A DNA stretch of 64,000 bases from Methanomicrobiaceae archaeon (GCA_029762625.1 JARVGI010000001.1:310001-374000); one strand, 5' to 3'; counted from the stretch's first letter, positions 7,803-16,490 are shown. Notes: generated from the letters alone by a model not told the origin. Numbers and translations are program-made.

Positions 7803-9941
7803 TCATTCACTATCACCCGGTTCTGGAGAATCCCCGTACCGATCCGGACTGCATCGTTCTGAATGCTCCTGCGGGTGCTGAACGGCATCGATACGCGATT
7901 CTTTCCGCTGCAATGCAATGCCCACCGCCTTGAACGCGTCCTCGAGCTCTGAAAAATTGGGGACGTGGGCAGTGCGCAGCATGCGTATGCCTGCGCGCAT
8001 ATTCTCCCCCCCGAGCAGGCACCCAACGACCATCTTTTCAGTATGCATGGAAAAGCGGATGATTTCCTTCGCCAGATGGGTCGGGTCGATGGTGACCGAG
8101 GGTACCGAGACGACAAAGGCGATGTCCCACCCGTCCTGGTGGCGTGTGAGGACATCGAAGACTTTCGCAAAGCGATCGACACCCGCATCGCCGACCATAT
8201 CGAGGGGATTTTCATGGCTCCACGCCTCGGGCAGGATGGTGTTGAGTTTTTCCATCACCTCTGCGGATAATTCGATGAGCTCTATCCCGTTCTCTTCTGA
8301 GTAATCGGAGGAAAGCACGGCAAAGCCGCCTGCACTGGTGACGATGACCGCCCTGTTTCCCCGGGGGTATCCCTCGGATGCGAGCAGCCCGGCGACGTCG
8401 AAGGCCTCCCTGAGCGAGTGGGCCTGTATCACCCCCGCCTGCCTGAAAGCGGCGGAATAAACCTCGAAGCTCCCTGCGAGGGACCCGGTATGGGACGACG
8501 CCGCCTTCCGGCCGCGCCGGGATGATCCGGATTTAATGGCAACGATGGGAATTCTTTCCGAAATTTCCCGCGCGAAATCGAGGAACCTGCGCCCGTTCTT
8601 GATCTCCTCGACATAGAGGATGACCGTCTTCGTATTCGGGTCATCGGCGGTGAATTTCATGAAATCTTCGAACTCGAGATCCGCCTGGTTGCCCACCGAG
8701 ATCACCGCGGAGAGGCCGATATCCTCCGCCAGGCTCCAGTCGACGACCGTGGTGATGACCGCCCCGCTCTGCGAGATGAACCCGATATGGCCGGGGCGGG
8801 GGCTCATGGGATCGAAGGTGGCATTCAGCGCGCGGTGGGGGAGCATGATGCCGAGGCAATTCGGGCCGATAATCCTGATCCCGTGGGACCGCGCCACCTC
8901 GATCACCTCGTCTTCCAGCCGTCCCCCGTCCTCTCCTGTCTCGCGAAAACCCGCCGAGACGATCACCGCCAGCTTCGCCATCGCGGCACCGGCTTCCTCC
9001 ATCACGCCGGGGACGAGATGGGCGGGGACGGCGACAATCACCATATCCGCCGGTTCGGGAAGGTCCTCCAGTGCCGGGTAGACCTTTCTTCCCAGCAGCT
9101 CGGTGGCGTTGGGGTTGACCGGGTAGACCGGGCCGTCAAAGGAGAGGAGATTGCGGAACAGCGCATACCCGATCTTATTGGGGTTGGACGATGCCCCGAC
9201 AAGCGCGATGCTGCCCGGGCAGAACAATCCGGTATCCACCGGCATGCGGCCCAAACGACGGGCGAACGCGCCTGCCGCCACCCCCCCGTCATTGAGAAAC
9301 CGGGCATCCACCGCGCAGGCGCCTTGTTCATAGAGGATCAGCGGGTTGATGTCGAATTCCACAATCTCGTCATGATCGAGAAAGAGCCGGCATGCACGCT
9401 CCAGTATGCTGACCAGCACGTCCTCATCCCGCGCCTTTCCGCCCCGGAACCCTTCGATGAGGGTATAGCCTTGAATTTCCCTGACCATCTCCTTGAGTTC
9501 GTCACGCGAGAGGGGGAGGACACGGATGGAGACGTCTCTGAGCAGCTCCACCATCATCCCGCCGATACCGAAGGTAAGGACCTTGCCAAACGACGGATCA
9601 CTCTTTCCGCCGATGAGCAATTCGAGCCCCTGCGGGAGCTGCTGCTCGACGACCACCCCCTCGATCCGCGCCCCAGGCGACCGCTTGCGCACCGAATCGT
9701 TGATAGCCTCAAACGCCTCTTTTGCCCCCGCATCGTCCTCGATGCCGGTCACGACGCCCCCCGCATCGCTCTTATGGACGATATCGGGCGAGACGACCTT
9801 CATGACCACGGGGTAGCCGATGGCCGATGCCGCTTCGACTGCCTCCCCCGCACTCGTGACCACGCGGTGCGCGGGTACCGGGATAGCATATTCCTCCAGC
9901 AGTTCGTACCCTTCCCATTCCGAAAGCATGTCCACCGGCAT
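7803..9941 (-). CDS. acetate/acyl-CoA ligase (ADP-forming), fused beta-alpha
   Basis: A 712-residue NDP-forming acyl-CoA synthetase that would couple acyl-CoA hydrolysis to ATP formation, or run in reverse to activate acids. The ATP-grasp (beta) part comes first, with the second-site histidine in DIVHKSDAGGV (His56). The CoA-binding and ligase (alpha) parts follow from about residue 240 (IALVGASSNPNKIGYALFRNL). The catalytic phosphohistidine is in SSHTGSLAG (His484). Both histidines needed for the two-step phosphoryl relay are present. The start follows GGAGAGGT. It lies 54 nt downstream of the phosphoesterase gene on the same strand. The substrate cannot be read from sequence; acetate is only the usual default. 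Confidence 0.9.
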   Translation of the reverse strand: MPVDMLSEWEGYELLEEYAIPVPAHRVVTSAGEAVEAASAIGYPVVMKVVSPDIVHKSDAGGVVTGIEDDAGAKEAFEAINDSVRKRSPGARIEGVVVEQQLPQGLELLIGGKSDPSFGKVLTFGIGGMMVELLRDVSIRVLPLSRDELKEMVREIQGYTLIEGFRGGKARDEDVLVSILERACRLFLDHDEIVEFDINPLILYEQGACAVDARFLNDGGVAAGAFARRLGRMPVDTGLFCPGSIALVGASSNPNKIGYALFRNLLSFDGPVYPVNPNATELLGRKVYPALEDLPEPADMVIVAVPAHLVPGVMEEAGAAMAKLAVIVSAGFRETGEDGGRLEDEVIEVARSHGIRIIGPNCLGIMLPHRALNATFDPMSPRPGHIGFISQSGAVITTVVDWSLAEDIGLSAVISVGNQADLEFEDFMKFTADDPNTKTVILYVEEIKNGRRFLDFAREISERIPIVAIKSGSSRRGRKAASSHTGSLAGSFEVYSAAFRQAGVIQAHSLREAFDVAGLLASEGYPRGNRAVIVTSAGGFAVLSSDYSEENGIELIELSAEVMEKLNTILPEAWSHENPLDMVGDAGVDRFAKVFDVLTRHQDGWDIAFVVSVPSVTIDPTHLAKEIIRFSMHTEKMVVGCLLGGENMRAGIRMLRTAHVPNFSELEDAFKAVGIALQRKESRIDAVQHPQEHSERCSPDRYGDSPEPGDSE

Positions 9942-9995
9942 AGTACCTCTCCAGGAACCATCATCTGGTCAGGATAAAGCACGACCCGCGATTAT

Positions 9996-11339
9996 TTAAG
10001 TAGTTTCCAGTTCGCCCTGCCGGATCCGGCCGGGAGCGGCCCCCATCCTCCACAGCGGCACGGCATCCTGCCGTCCTGCAAGCGTCCCGGCCCGGATGAG
10101 AGCGGTGATCGAGGAGAGAGGGAGAGGACAGAACCCCACAACATCCGCGCTCACGTTGACCCTGCGCGTGCCGAAATCGAGGAACGGGTAGGTGTGCAGG
10201 TCGTTGTTGTGGGTGTGCCCGTGGATGATCCAGCCGTCGAAGTCGCGGGGGGCAAGCCGGGGATTGTGCAGGAGCAGGAAGCGCACCCCGTCGGCCTCCA
10301 CAATAAGGCGGTCTTTCGCATGCCTGATGCCAGCATCGTGGTTTCCCCTGATGTAAGTGATGTGCCCGTTGAGGCATTCGGTGTAGCGGCGCAGTGCTGC
10401 GCCCGTACGGTTGTAGGTCAGGTCACCCAGAAACAGCACGCGGTCGCGCTCCCCCACCGTCCGGTTCCAGTTGGTGATGAGCACCTCGTCCATCTCCTCC
10501 ACACGGCCGGAGGGAAAGGGGCGGCCGCAGAAACGGATGATATTGGCGTGGCCGAGGTGCAGGTCGCCTATCACGTAGGTCGCCCGGCCCTCCGTGCAGG
10601 CGCGGCCGGTGCGTTCATTTCCCGACGCAAGGCGAAACAGCCGCAGGGTCTCCTGCATCCGGACGGGCTCTGCCGCTTCCCGTGCGGAGAGCCACTCGCC
10701 GGACGGCAGGTCGAAGACCGACTGCACCCGGTTGCCGGCCTCAATGCGGATGCGCAGGCCGTCCGCGGGGATGTGCACCGGGCGGACACGGTAGCGGGCG
10801 GCAGGCCTGCCGCGGCAGAAGAGCGCGCATCCCAGCCGTTCAAAACATCCCGTGGGCTGCCCCAGATCGCGCCACAACGCTGTCTGCGCCCACCGGGAGA
10901 GGGGGGGCGAGACCGGGAGGAGGAGCGGATCGTCCCCCGGCACCGGGGCCCCGCGCACTCCCACCTCGCGGGCGAGGCGGCGGCGGAATTCGGCCAGCGC
11001 CGGGGACGGGCGGACCGCGTAGCCGATCATCCGGCTCCCGTTCTCCCCCATCCTCCCCCAGCCGTCCAGCAGAAACGGGAGGTGGGAGAACCCCTCTGCG
11101 GCACGCTCCACAGCAGGTTCCAGGTCCCTGCCCTCCGCTATGCGGAAGGCCGGGCCGAGCACGGTGACCGAAGGGGCTGCGGACCGGCCCCGTGCAAAGC
11201 CGTATGCCTCCGCACACTCCCGCATCCGGTCGTCCACCCGCCACTCGGCCGGACCGAGCATGAGATCGATGCGCACCGCCTCCTCCACGAACACCGCCAC
11301 CCCCTCAGGTATTCCCAGCATTTGCTTCGATTGCTGCAT
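9996..11339 (-). CDS. 2H-phosphoesterase-like domain fused to calcineurin-type metallophosphoesterase
   Basis: About 447 residues in two parts. The C-terminal 195 residues form a complete calcineurin-like phosphoesterase: GDLHLGH, FLGDL, GNHD, LLLHNP and HGHTHNN supply all the metal ligands. The N-terminal half resembles a LigT/2'-5' RNA ligase fold (SVTVLGPAF then HLPFLLDGWGRM and RMIGYAVRPSPAL), but the two HxT/S catalytic motifs are not intact: the first reads PSVTV and I find no second. The start is uncertain: ATGs at 11351, 11339 and 11321 are all in frame and all overlap the polymerase gene's end, and none has a strong Shine-Dalgarno. The overlap implies translation coupled to the polymerase, so a nucleic-acid repair or processing role is inferred. 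Confidence 0.75.
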   Translation of the reverse strand: MQQSKQMLGIPEGVAVFVEEAVRIDLMLGPAEWRVDDRMRECAEAYGFARGRSAAPSVTVLGPAFRIAEGRDLEPAVERAAEGFSHLPFLLDGWGRMGENGSRMIGYAVRPSPALAEFRRRLAREVGVRGAPVPGDDPLLLPVSPPLSRWAQTALWRDLGQPTGCFERLGCALFCRGRPAARYRVRPVHIPADGLRIRIEAGNRVQSVFDLPSGEWLSAREAAEPVRMQETLRLFRLASGNERTGRACTEGRATYVIGDLHLGHANIIRFCGRPFPSGRVEEMDEVLITNWNRTVGERDRVLFLGDLTYNRTGAALRRYTECLNGHITYIRGNHDAGIRHAKDRLIVEADGVRFLLLHNPRLAPRDFDGWIIHGHTHNNDLHTYPFLDFGTRRVNVSADVVGFCPLPLSSITALIRAGTLAGRQDAVPLWRMGAAPGRIRQGELETT

Positions 11340-13302
11340 TATTCTTTTCATGCAGGCACCGGAAGGCAAACGCCACCTCTCCCCAGGCCTTTTCGACGAG
11401 AGCGCCGTAGTAGCCTGCGTCGATGCCGCCGGCGTCCCACGCGGGGTCAACCACCACCCGCGCGGCGTCCCGCACCACAAAGGCCACCTCCATCCCCGGC
11501 GCAACCTCGACCCCGCGGCGCTGGATCGCACGCACCGCCGCGCCCTCCATTCGGTTGCCTGCGTAGGTGAGCCGGCTGATGCGCCTGCGTATGGCAAGGT
11601 CTTCGGGATCGGCGCCGGCAAGACCGTCCCGATACCGGCGGCAGATGCCGCGCGCCTGCTCTTCGAGTGCGAGGAGCTCGGCGGGGCCCGCTGCCTCCCC
11701 CATGGCAGCGAGGAGATCCCGCTGCATCTCGCGGATGTAGGCGGGCGTGTCACGCCTGCGGGCCAGAATCCCCCGCACTTTGACCTCTCCTCCGGAAAGC
11801 CGTCCATAGTAGCGGTTGCAGGCGCCGGTCCCGTCGGCCTGGGGGAGAAAGACGATCCAGTCATAGTCCTCGCGCTCGGTGGAAATGCCCGTGGCCGCCT
11901 CCACCCTGCGCTTGAACTCCTCAACACCGCTGCCCTGCACCCAGAGGCAGTCCACGATGCCGTGGAGGACGGACAGCCCCATCTCCTCGGCAATCTCCTT
12001 CGACCGGAGCAGGATTTCCCTTGCGGCGGCGGTGATGCGTTCGTGCACCTCGATCTGCCCGAACCGCGCATTTTTGTAGCCGGTGTAGCCGAAGCAGGTG
12101 ACCAGCATCCACTTGAGAACGCAGTCGATGCCCGCGCACGAGGGATCGCTTTTTTTCTGCTGTTTGGTGGCGATGCGGAAGGCGAGAAGGGGCTCGAGGA
12201 CTTCCGGGAGAAACCCTCTCCGGCCGGGTGCGCGGATTGTCTCGGGAGAGAGGTTGTCGCGGACGATGATCGTCGGGTAGAGCGAGGTGAAATCGATCTG
12301 CGCCACGCGGAAATGGAGGGCGGGGTCGGGCTGGAAGATCAGCCCGCCCCGGTCCGCGGCGCGCAGCTCCGCACAGCCGCGCACCCCCTCCGCGTCCCAT
12401 TTCCGGAACGGGACGGCGATGCCCCGCCGCAGCGCCTCGGCCGCTTCGTAGGCGGATATGAGGGTGCCGGGCGTATACCGGGCGGCGAGGTTGGGCGCAA
12501 GGCCGGTTATGCGCGAGGCGATGAGCACCCCCCGGACGCCGCCTTCCCGGTAGACGAAACTCTGTTCCGTGTCGATGAGGATCCGGCCGTCCGGTATCAG
12601 CGCCGCCGGGCGGTACTCCCGCCGCCCGTAACTCCAGTAGGAGCGCGAACCGAGCGACCGGAAACACCCGGTGCGGCTGAACGGCGCGGGAAGCCCGGAA
12701 TCCTCCGCCTGCTCGGCGATGCGGTGCATCCAGAAATCGGCGTGGGGAAAGAGGATGAGGTCAGGATCAAAGGCCTTCACGCATGCCAGAAGATCGGCAA
12801 CGACAGTGCGGGGGCTCCCCGAGAAGGTCTCCGTACGCCCGTGCTTTACCGTGACCTGCGAGAGGGGCGAGCTCTGTCGCGGCGGCGCATCCACCGTCAC
12901 GTGCATCGATGAGAGCGGCACCTCGAAGGCGGCGGCACACCGCGGCTCGCCGGGGTATGCGCAGGGAAAGAGCCCGCGTTCGACGAGGTACCGCTGTTCG
13001 AGCCGCACGTCGACGTTGTACAGCCGGGCGGCATAGCGCGTCTCCCGCTCGATGGCCTCTGCGGCACGGCGCCCCGCACACACCCGGTAGCCGTCGACCG
13101 GGCCGTAGACGGTCTCGAACGTGCACTCCGCCGCACCAAAGCGCTCCTCGATTGCATCGAGCAGCCCGCAATGAAGGTGCGGGTCGGTAAGCGAGAAGAA
13201 GAACGATGGGGTGTACGCCACGGCATGGTGCCTGACGGAACCGCGGTCCCGGCACCAGAACTCCACTCCGTCCCGGGTGGCTCTCGCATCAAAAATCCAC
13301 AT
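11305..13302 (-). CDS. family B DNA polymerase-like protein, catalytically degenerate
   Basis: A 665-residue protein with family B polymerase architecture. Motif A is present as DFTSLYPTII (Asp337) and motif B as LKWMLVTCFGYTGYKNARFG. Motif C, normally YGDTDS, reads IVDCLWVQ (Asp451-Cys-Leu), so the second catalytic aspartate is missing. The exonuclease motifs are also poor: the Exo I position reads HVTVDAPP instead of DxE, and Exo II reads ADFWMHRI without the usual NxxxFD. It therefore resembles the inactivated archaeal PolB2 group rather than the main replicative PolB. I chose the ATG at 13302, preceded by a GGGGGT string and 13 nt after the upstream stop; a TTG at 13332 is possible but overlaps that gene. 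The next gene overlaps its 3' end. Confidence 0.85.
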   Translation of the reverse strand: MWIFDARATRDGVEFWCRDRGSVRHHAVAYTPSFFFSLTDPHLHCGLLDAIEERFGAAECTFETVYGPVDGYRVCAGRRAAEAIERETRYAARLYNVDVRLEQRYLVERGLFPCAYPGEPRCAAAFEVPLSSMHVTVDAPPRQSSPLSQVTVKHGRTETFSGSPRTVVADLLACVKAFDPDLILFPHADFWMHRIAEQAEDSGLPAPFSRTGCFRSLGSRSYWSYGRREYRPAALIPDGRILIDTEQSFVYREGGVRGVLIASRITGLAPNLAARYTPGTLISAYEAAEALRRGIAVPFRKWDAEGVRGCAELRAADRGGLIFQPDPALHFRVAQIDFTSLYPTIIVRDNLSPETIRAPGRRGFLPEVLEPLLAFRIATKQQKKSDPSCAGIDCVLKWMLVTCFGYTGYKNARFGQIEVHERITAAAREILLRSKEIAEEMGLSVLHGIVDCLWVQGSGVEEFKRRVEAATGISTEREDYDWIVFLPQADGTGACNRYYGRLSGGEVKVRGILARRRDTPAYIREMQRDLLAAMGEAAGPAELLALEEQARGICRRYRDGLAGADPEDLAIRRRISRLTYAGNRMEGAAVRAIQRRGVEVAPGMEVAFVVRDAARVVVDPAWDAGGIDAGYYGALVEKAWGEVAFAFRCLHEKNNAAIEANAGNT

Positions 13303-13315
13303 AGGAAACCCCCGG

Positions 13316-13822
13316 TCAGGGCGCCCGATCAAGCGTCTGCTGCTCCCGTACGAGGGGCGAGAGCTGCCGCGCCCGGCGCCCCGGAACCTCCTGCTGCTCT
13401 ACGGATACGATGCGGTGCGCACACTGCGCCATGCGCTGGAGGGCGGGATCGGCGCGGGCGGCGAGGAGAACCAGCGAGGCAATCCGGGCGCGGTCCGCAC
13501 AGGCCAGCCCCACCGGCAGGGCGAGATCGCTGGCATCGTCGTAGAGGGTGGGGTCGTGCTCGAGCACGATCAGGCGGCAGTCCGCTTCCTCGAGAATGGC
13601 CAGCAGCTGGTGGGCGGTGAATGCACGCCGCACCCGGAATTCGGGGCAGCACCGGTCAAGCCTGCCGAGGATGCGGGAGAAATTGCCGCATATGTAGAGG
13701 AGCCCAGCCCCGCCCTCCCGCACGAACCCCTCCAGCGCCAGGAAACACAGGTGTTCCGGTGCGATCACCATGCAGAATGTTCCCTGTGCGATCGCATGCA
13801 GGAAACGCAGCTCGACATTCAT
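13316..13822 (-). CDS. small RecA/RadA-like protein without a P-loop
   Basis: 168 residues, first gene of the polymerase cassette. Its layout resembles a trimmed RecA-superfamily ATPase core: beta strands such as CMVIAPE and LLYICGN, and a Walker-B-like CRLIVLEHDPTLYDD near residue 85. There is no GxxGxGK(S/T) Walker A motif, so ATP hydrolysis is unlikely. The assignment rests on overall pattern and context, not on an invariant motif. It ends 13 nt before the polymerase start. RecA-like partners lacking ATPase motifs are known beside some inactive or translesion polymerases; a similar regulatory role is inferred here. Confidence 0.5.
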   Translation of the reverse strand: MNVELRFLHAIAQGTFCMVIAPEHLCFLALEGFVREGGAGLLYICGNFSRILGRLDRCCPEFRVRRAFTAHQLLAILEEADCRLIVLEHDPTLYDDASDLALPVGLACADRARIASLVLLAARADPALQRMAQCAHRIVSVEQQEVPGRRARQLSPLVREQQTLDRAP

Positions 13823-13908
13823 CAGAACCCCTTTTGACGGTGCCGGCAGTTAAGGGCGATGCGGGAGGGCGGGGTGAAAGTGATAGCATGCCAGGGTGGC
13901 AGGTTAAT

Positions 13909-15306
13909 ATGCACCCGCGGAAAAAACTGATGGCAATGCAAAACGGTGTGAGCAGGACAACGGTGCTCCTCGTCGCCTCTCTTGCCTCGTTCCTCACGCC
14001 GTTCATGGGCTCTTCGATCAATATCGCGCTCCCCTCCATCGGCGCGGAGTTCGCAAGCGATGCGGTGCTTCTCTCGTGGGTGCCCACCGCCTACCTGCTC
14101 TCCTCGGCGATCTTTATCGTCCCCTTCGGCCGCCTCGCCGACATCCACGGGAAAGTGAAGATCTTTTCGTGGGGCATCGTGCTGTATACACTCGGGTCAC
14201 TGCTCTCCGCGCTCGCCCCCACGGTGATCGTGCTCATCGCGGTCCGGTTGCTGCAGGGCGTGGGGGCGGCAATGATCTACGGCACCGGCGTTGCCCTCAT
14301 CACCACGGTTTTTCCCGCGGAAGAGCGGGGAAAAGCGCTGGGCATCAACGTTGCCGCGGTGTACCTCGGACTGAGCCTCGGCCCGTTCATCGGCGGCGCC
14401 CTCACGCAGCAGTGGGGGTGGCGCAGCATTTTCCTCGCAAATGTGCTGTGCGGCGCAGTTATCATTTTTTTCGTGGCAACACGACTGAAGTCCGACCGGC
14501 ATGACAACCATGAACCGTTCGATGCGACCGGGTCGGTGATCTACGGCGGCATGCTCCTCTGCCTGATGTACGGTTTCTCCATATTGCCAGCATCGATGGG
14601 ATTCCTGCTCATCGCCGCCGGAATTGCAGGATTTTTTGCCTTCATGGAATGGGAAAAGCGCATCGAGCACCCCGTGCTCGACATCCGCCTGTTCACGAAA
14701 AATCGCGTCTTTGCATTCTCGAACCTGGCTGCACTCATCAACTACAGTGCCACGTTTGCCATCGCCTTCCTGATCAGCCTCTACCTTCAGTACATCAAGG
14801 GGTTCGATCCGCTGACCGCAGGGCTCGTGCTGATCGCCCAGCCGGTCGTGCAGACGATTTTTTCACCCCCGGCGGGACGCCTCTCGGACCGCATCGAGCC
14901 CAGCGTGATCGCATCGGCAGGGATGGCGGTCTGCTCGGTTGCACTCCTGCTGTTTGCCACGCTGGATGCAGATTCCGCCCTCGCCTTCATCATCGCCACG
15001 GAAATGCTGGTGGGCGTGGGGTTTGCCCTCTTCTCCTCGCCGAATACCAATGCCGTGATGAGCGCGGTGGCGCCACGGCAGTACGGCGTCGCCTCGGGAA
15101 CGCTGGCCAGCATGCGCTTGATAGGCATGATGTTTTCCATGGGCCTCGTCATGCTGCTCTTCTCGCTGCTCATCGGACGGGTGGAGATCACGCCAGAATT
15201 CTACCCCGCCTTCCTGATCAGCATGAAGGCGGCATTCGTGCTCTTTGCGGTGCTCTGCGGCATCGGCACCGTTACCTCGTACCAGCGGGGAAAGGTGCGG
15301 CAGTGA
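13909..15306 (+). CDS. MFS transporter, DHA2-type multidrug/H+ antiporter
   Basis: A 465-residue integral membrane protein with about 14 hydrophobic segments. It starts with TTVLLVASLASFLTPFMGSSINIALP, a typical DHA2 helix 1, followed by the antiporter-type GRLADIHGKVKIF loop (MFS motif A) and the motif-C-like LGLSLGPFIGGALTQ. It likely exports a toxic or amphipathic compound using the proton gradient; the substrate cannot be told. The ATG at 13909 follows AGGTTAAT. The 86-nt gap to the divergent RecA-like gene probably holds both promoters. It is a single gene, with the small RHH-like gene converging from the right. Confidence 0.9.
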   Translation: MHPRKKLMAMQNGVSRTTVLLVASLASFLTPFMGSSINIALPSIGAEFASDAVLLSWVPTAYLLSSAIFIVPFGRLADIHGKVKIFSWGIVLYTLGSLLSALAPTVIVLIAVRLLQGVGAAMIYGTGVALITTVFPAEERGKALGINVAAVYLGLSLGPFIGGALTQQWGWRSIFLANVLCGAVIIFFVATRLKSDRHDNHEPFDATGSVIYGGMLLCLMYGFSILPASMGFLLIAAGIAGFFAFMEWEKRIEHPVLDIRLFTKNRVFAFSNLAALINYSATFAIAFLISLYLQYIKGFDPLTAGLVLIAQPVVQTIFSPPAGRLSDRIEPSVIASAGMAVCSVALLLFATLDADSALAFIIATEMLVGVGFALFSSPNTNAVMSAVAPRQYGVASGTLASMRLIGMMFSMGLVMLLFSLLIGRVEITPEFYPAFLISMKAAFVLFAVLCGIGTVTSYQRGKVRQ

Positions 15307-15323
15307 GGGGTCCACCCGCCAGG

Positions 15324-15506
15324 CTAATAGCCCTGCAAACGCTCAAGCTCGTCCCGGACGACGCTGCGTACCGCCTCGAGGTCAAACGCACACCGCGTCT
15401 GTCTCTGGAGAAGGGCGTGCATGGTTCTGATGCCCTCCGAGACGGTCGGCCCGTAGTCAAGGGCAGTTTCGACCGCATCGTCGTGGATGCGTAGCACGCG
15501 TGACAT
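15324..15506 (-). CDS. small ribbon-helix-helix-like protein
   Basis: A 60-residue protein starting MSRVLRIHDDAVETA. The N-terminal strand (VLRIHD) followed by two short helices (ALDYGPTVSEGIRTMHALL) resembles an RHH/CopG DNA-binding or antitoxin fold. No partner toxin is adjacent. The start codon itself overlaps a TGTAAC half-site of the repeat array at 15506-15584, which suggests autoregulation. An alternative ATG at 15524 would add six residues (MVTLCY) over the same repeats. No clear Shine-Dalgarno is seen. The gene converges on the MFS transporter and is divergent from wrbA. Confidence 0.55.
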   Translation of the reverse strand: MSRVLRIHDDAVETALDYGPTVSEGIRTMHALLQRQTRCAFDLEAVRSVVRDELERLQGY

Positions 15507-15584
15507 GTAACATAATGTAACCACATCCGGGATAAATGTTGCATATTGTTACAGTAGCGGCGGATCTCTGTAACTAATTGTAAC
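15506..15584. promoter_or_regulatory. TGTAAC half-site array (putative operator)
   Basis: Four direct TGTAAC copies start at 15506, 15516, 15569 and 15579, and one inverted GTTACA lies at 15548-15553. Each direct pair has the form TGTAAC-N4-TGTAAC, a 10-bp spacing of one helical turn. The array lies between the divergent RHH-like gene and wrbA and covers the start of the former. This is the pattern of a cooperative repressor site; the binding protein is inferred to be the adjacent RHH-like product. Confidence 0.6.
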
Positions 15585-15696
15585 AAACCCTCAATCCGGG
15601 GTATTTTTCAAAAGAAAAGGCGTTCTGAGGAGGCTCGCGTGGAAAAAGTATATAGCACATCGGGCATTCCGGTGTACCCTGTTCGGAGGACTGGAC

Positions 15697-16341
15697 ATGA
15701 AGGTATTCATCGTGTACTACTCGCTCCACGGGCATATCCACGCACTGGCACAGGCGGTTGCGGAAGGAGTGCGAGAGGCGGACCTCGAAGCCGAGCTGTA
15801 CCGCGTTCCCGAGACGCTCCCCCTCGAGGTGATCGAAAAGATGGGCGCGGCAGCGTTTCAGGAAGAATTCGCAACGGTCCCGGTCATCGATCGCCACCGG
15901 CTCGGCGATGCCGATGCGATCATCTTCGGAACGCCCACACGCTTTGGCAACATGTGCGGCCAGATGCGCCAGTTCCTCGATGCCACGGGAAGCCTGTGGA
16001 CGTCGGGAGCGCTCGTGGGCAAGGTGGGAAGCGTGTTTACCGGCTCGAACTGCCAGCACGGAGGACAGGAGACGACGATCATCAGCACCCACATCACCCT
16101 CCTGCACCACGGCATGATCATCGCAGGCCTGCCCTACACCTTCGGGGCGCAATGCCGCGACGACGAGATCACCGGGTGTTCGCCCTATGGCGCATCCACC
16201 ATCGCAGGATCGGACGGCAGCCGCCGGCCGAGCGAAATCGAACTCGCCGGCGCCCGCTACCAGGGCAAATACGTCGCGCTCATCACCCGGGAGCTGGCGG
16301 GGACGCGGGAGAAACTGCTGGAGGAACTTGCGGCGCAATAG
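15697..16341 (+). CDS. wrbA: WrbA-type flavodoxin-like NAD(P)H:quinone oxidoreductase
   Basis: A 214-residue flavoprotein of the WrbA family, which reduces quinones by two electrons using FMN. The FMN phosphate loop is YYSLHGHIHALA near residue 7. The family-specific FGTPTRFGNMCGQMRQFLD is at about 85-103 and TGSNCQHGGQETTI near 123. The C-terminal GAxYQGKYVA segment fits too. Length is typical. GGAGG precedes the start. The upstream TGTAAC array suggests control by the divergent RHH-like regulator. In an anaerobic methanogen an oxidative-stress role is plausible but inferred. Confidence 0.9.
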   Translation: MKVFIVYYSLHGHIHALAQAVAEGVREADLEAELYRVPETLPLEVIEKMGAAAFQEEFATVPVIDRHRLGDADAIIFGTPTRFGNMCGQMRQFLDATGSLWTSGALVGKVGSVFTGSNCQHGGQETTIISTHITLLHHGMIIAGLPYTFGAQCRDDEITGCSPYGASTIAGSDGSRRPSEIELAGARYQGKYVALITRELAGTREKLLEELAAQ

Positions 16342-16410
16342 TGCGGCCATCGAAGAGCGGGCAGCAGAGGTACATACGGGTTTTGCGGCGGGAAACAGAG
16401 TGCCAAAAGA

Positions 16411-16418
16411 TAAAAAAA
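16411..16418 (-). terminator. oligo-T terminator of tRNA-Arg
   Basis: Immediately 3' of the tRNA the minus strand reads seven consecutive T residues, the usual archaeal transcription stop. Confidence 0.5.
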
Positions 16419-16490
16419 CGCCCCGGCCGGGACTTGAACCCGGGTCAAAAGCTCCGCAGGCTTCTAGGATATCCACTACCCTACCGGGAC
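16419..16490 (-). tRNA. tRNA-Arg (anticodon GCG)
   Basis: Read on the minus strand this 72-nt segment folds as a cloverleaf. The acceptor GTCCCGG pairs with CCGGGGC (one G-U). The T arm is CCGGG-TTCAAGT-CCCGG. The anticodon stem GAAGC pairs with GCTTT and encloses the loop CTGCGGA, giving anticodon GCG, which reads the arginine codon CGC. The D stem is weak (one possible mismatch). The discriminator is G and CCA is not encoded. A TATA-like TTTTAAAC lies upstream at about 16533-16541. Confidence 0.9.

Noticed and set aside
8787-9977. 396-residue open frame opposite the acyl-CoA ligase gene
   Set aside because: Antisense to conserved catalytic motifs with a biased composition; a shadow frame.
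11340-12071. Long N-terminal extension of the phosphoesterase frame inside the polymerase gene
   Set aside because: The extension is Arg/Ser/Pro-rich noise overlapping conserved polymerase motifs; the true start lies near 11321-11351.
11140-12912. 590-residue open frame on the plus strand opposite the phosphoesterase and polymerase genes
   Set aside because: It has no recognisable domain and an odd Arg/His/Pro-rich composition. It is antisense to two genes with clear motifs, a common effect of high GC.
13621-13908. N-terminal extension of the MFS transporter frame
   Set aside because: It overlaps the divergent RecA-like gene and has no hydrophobic or family-like residues; the ATG at 13909 with AGGTTAAT is better.
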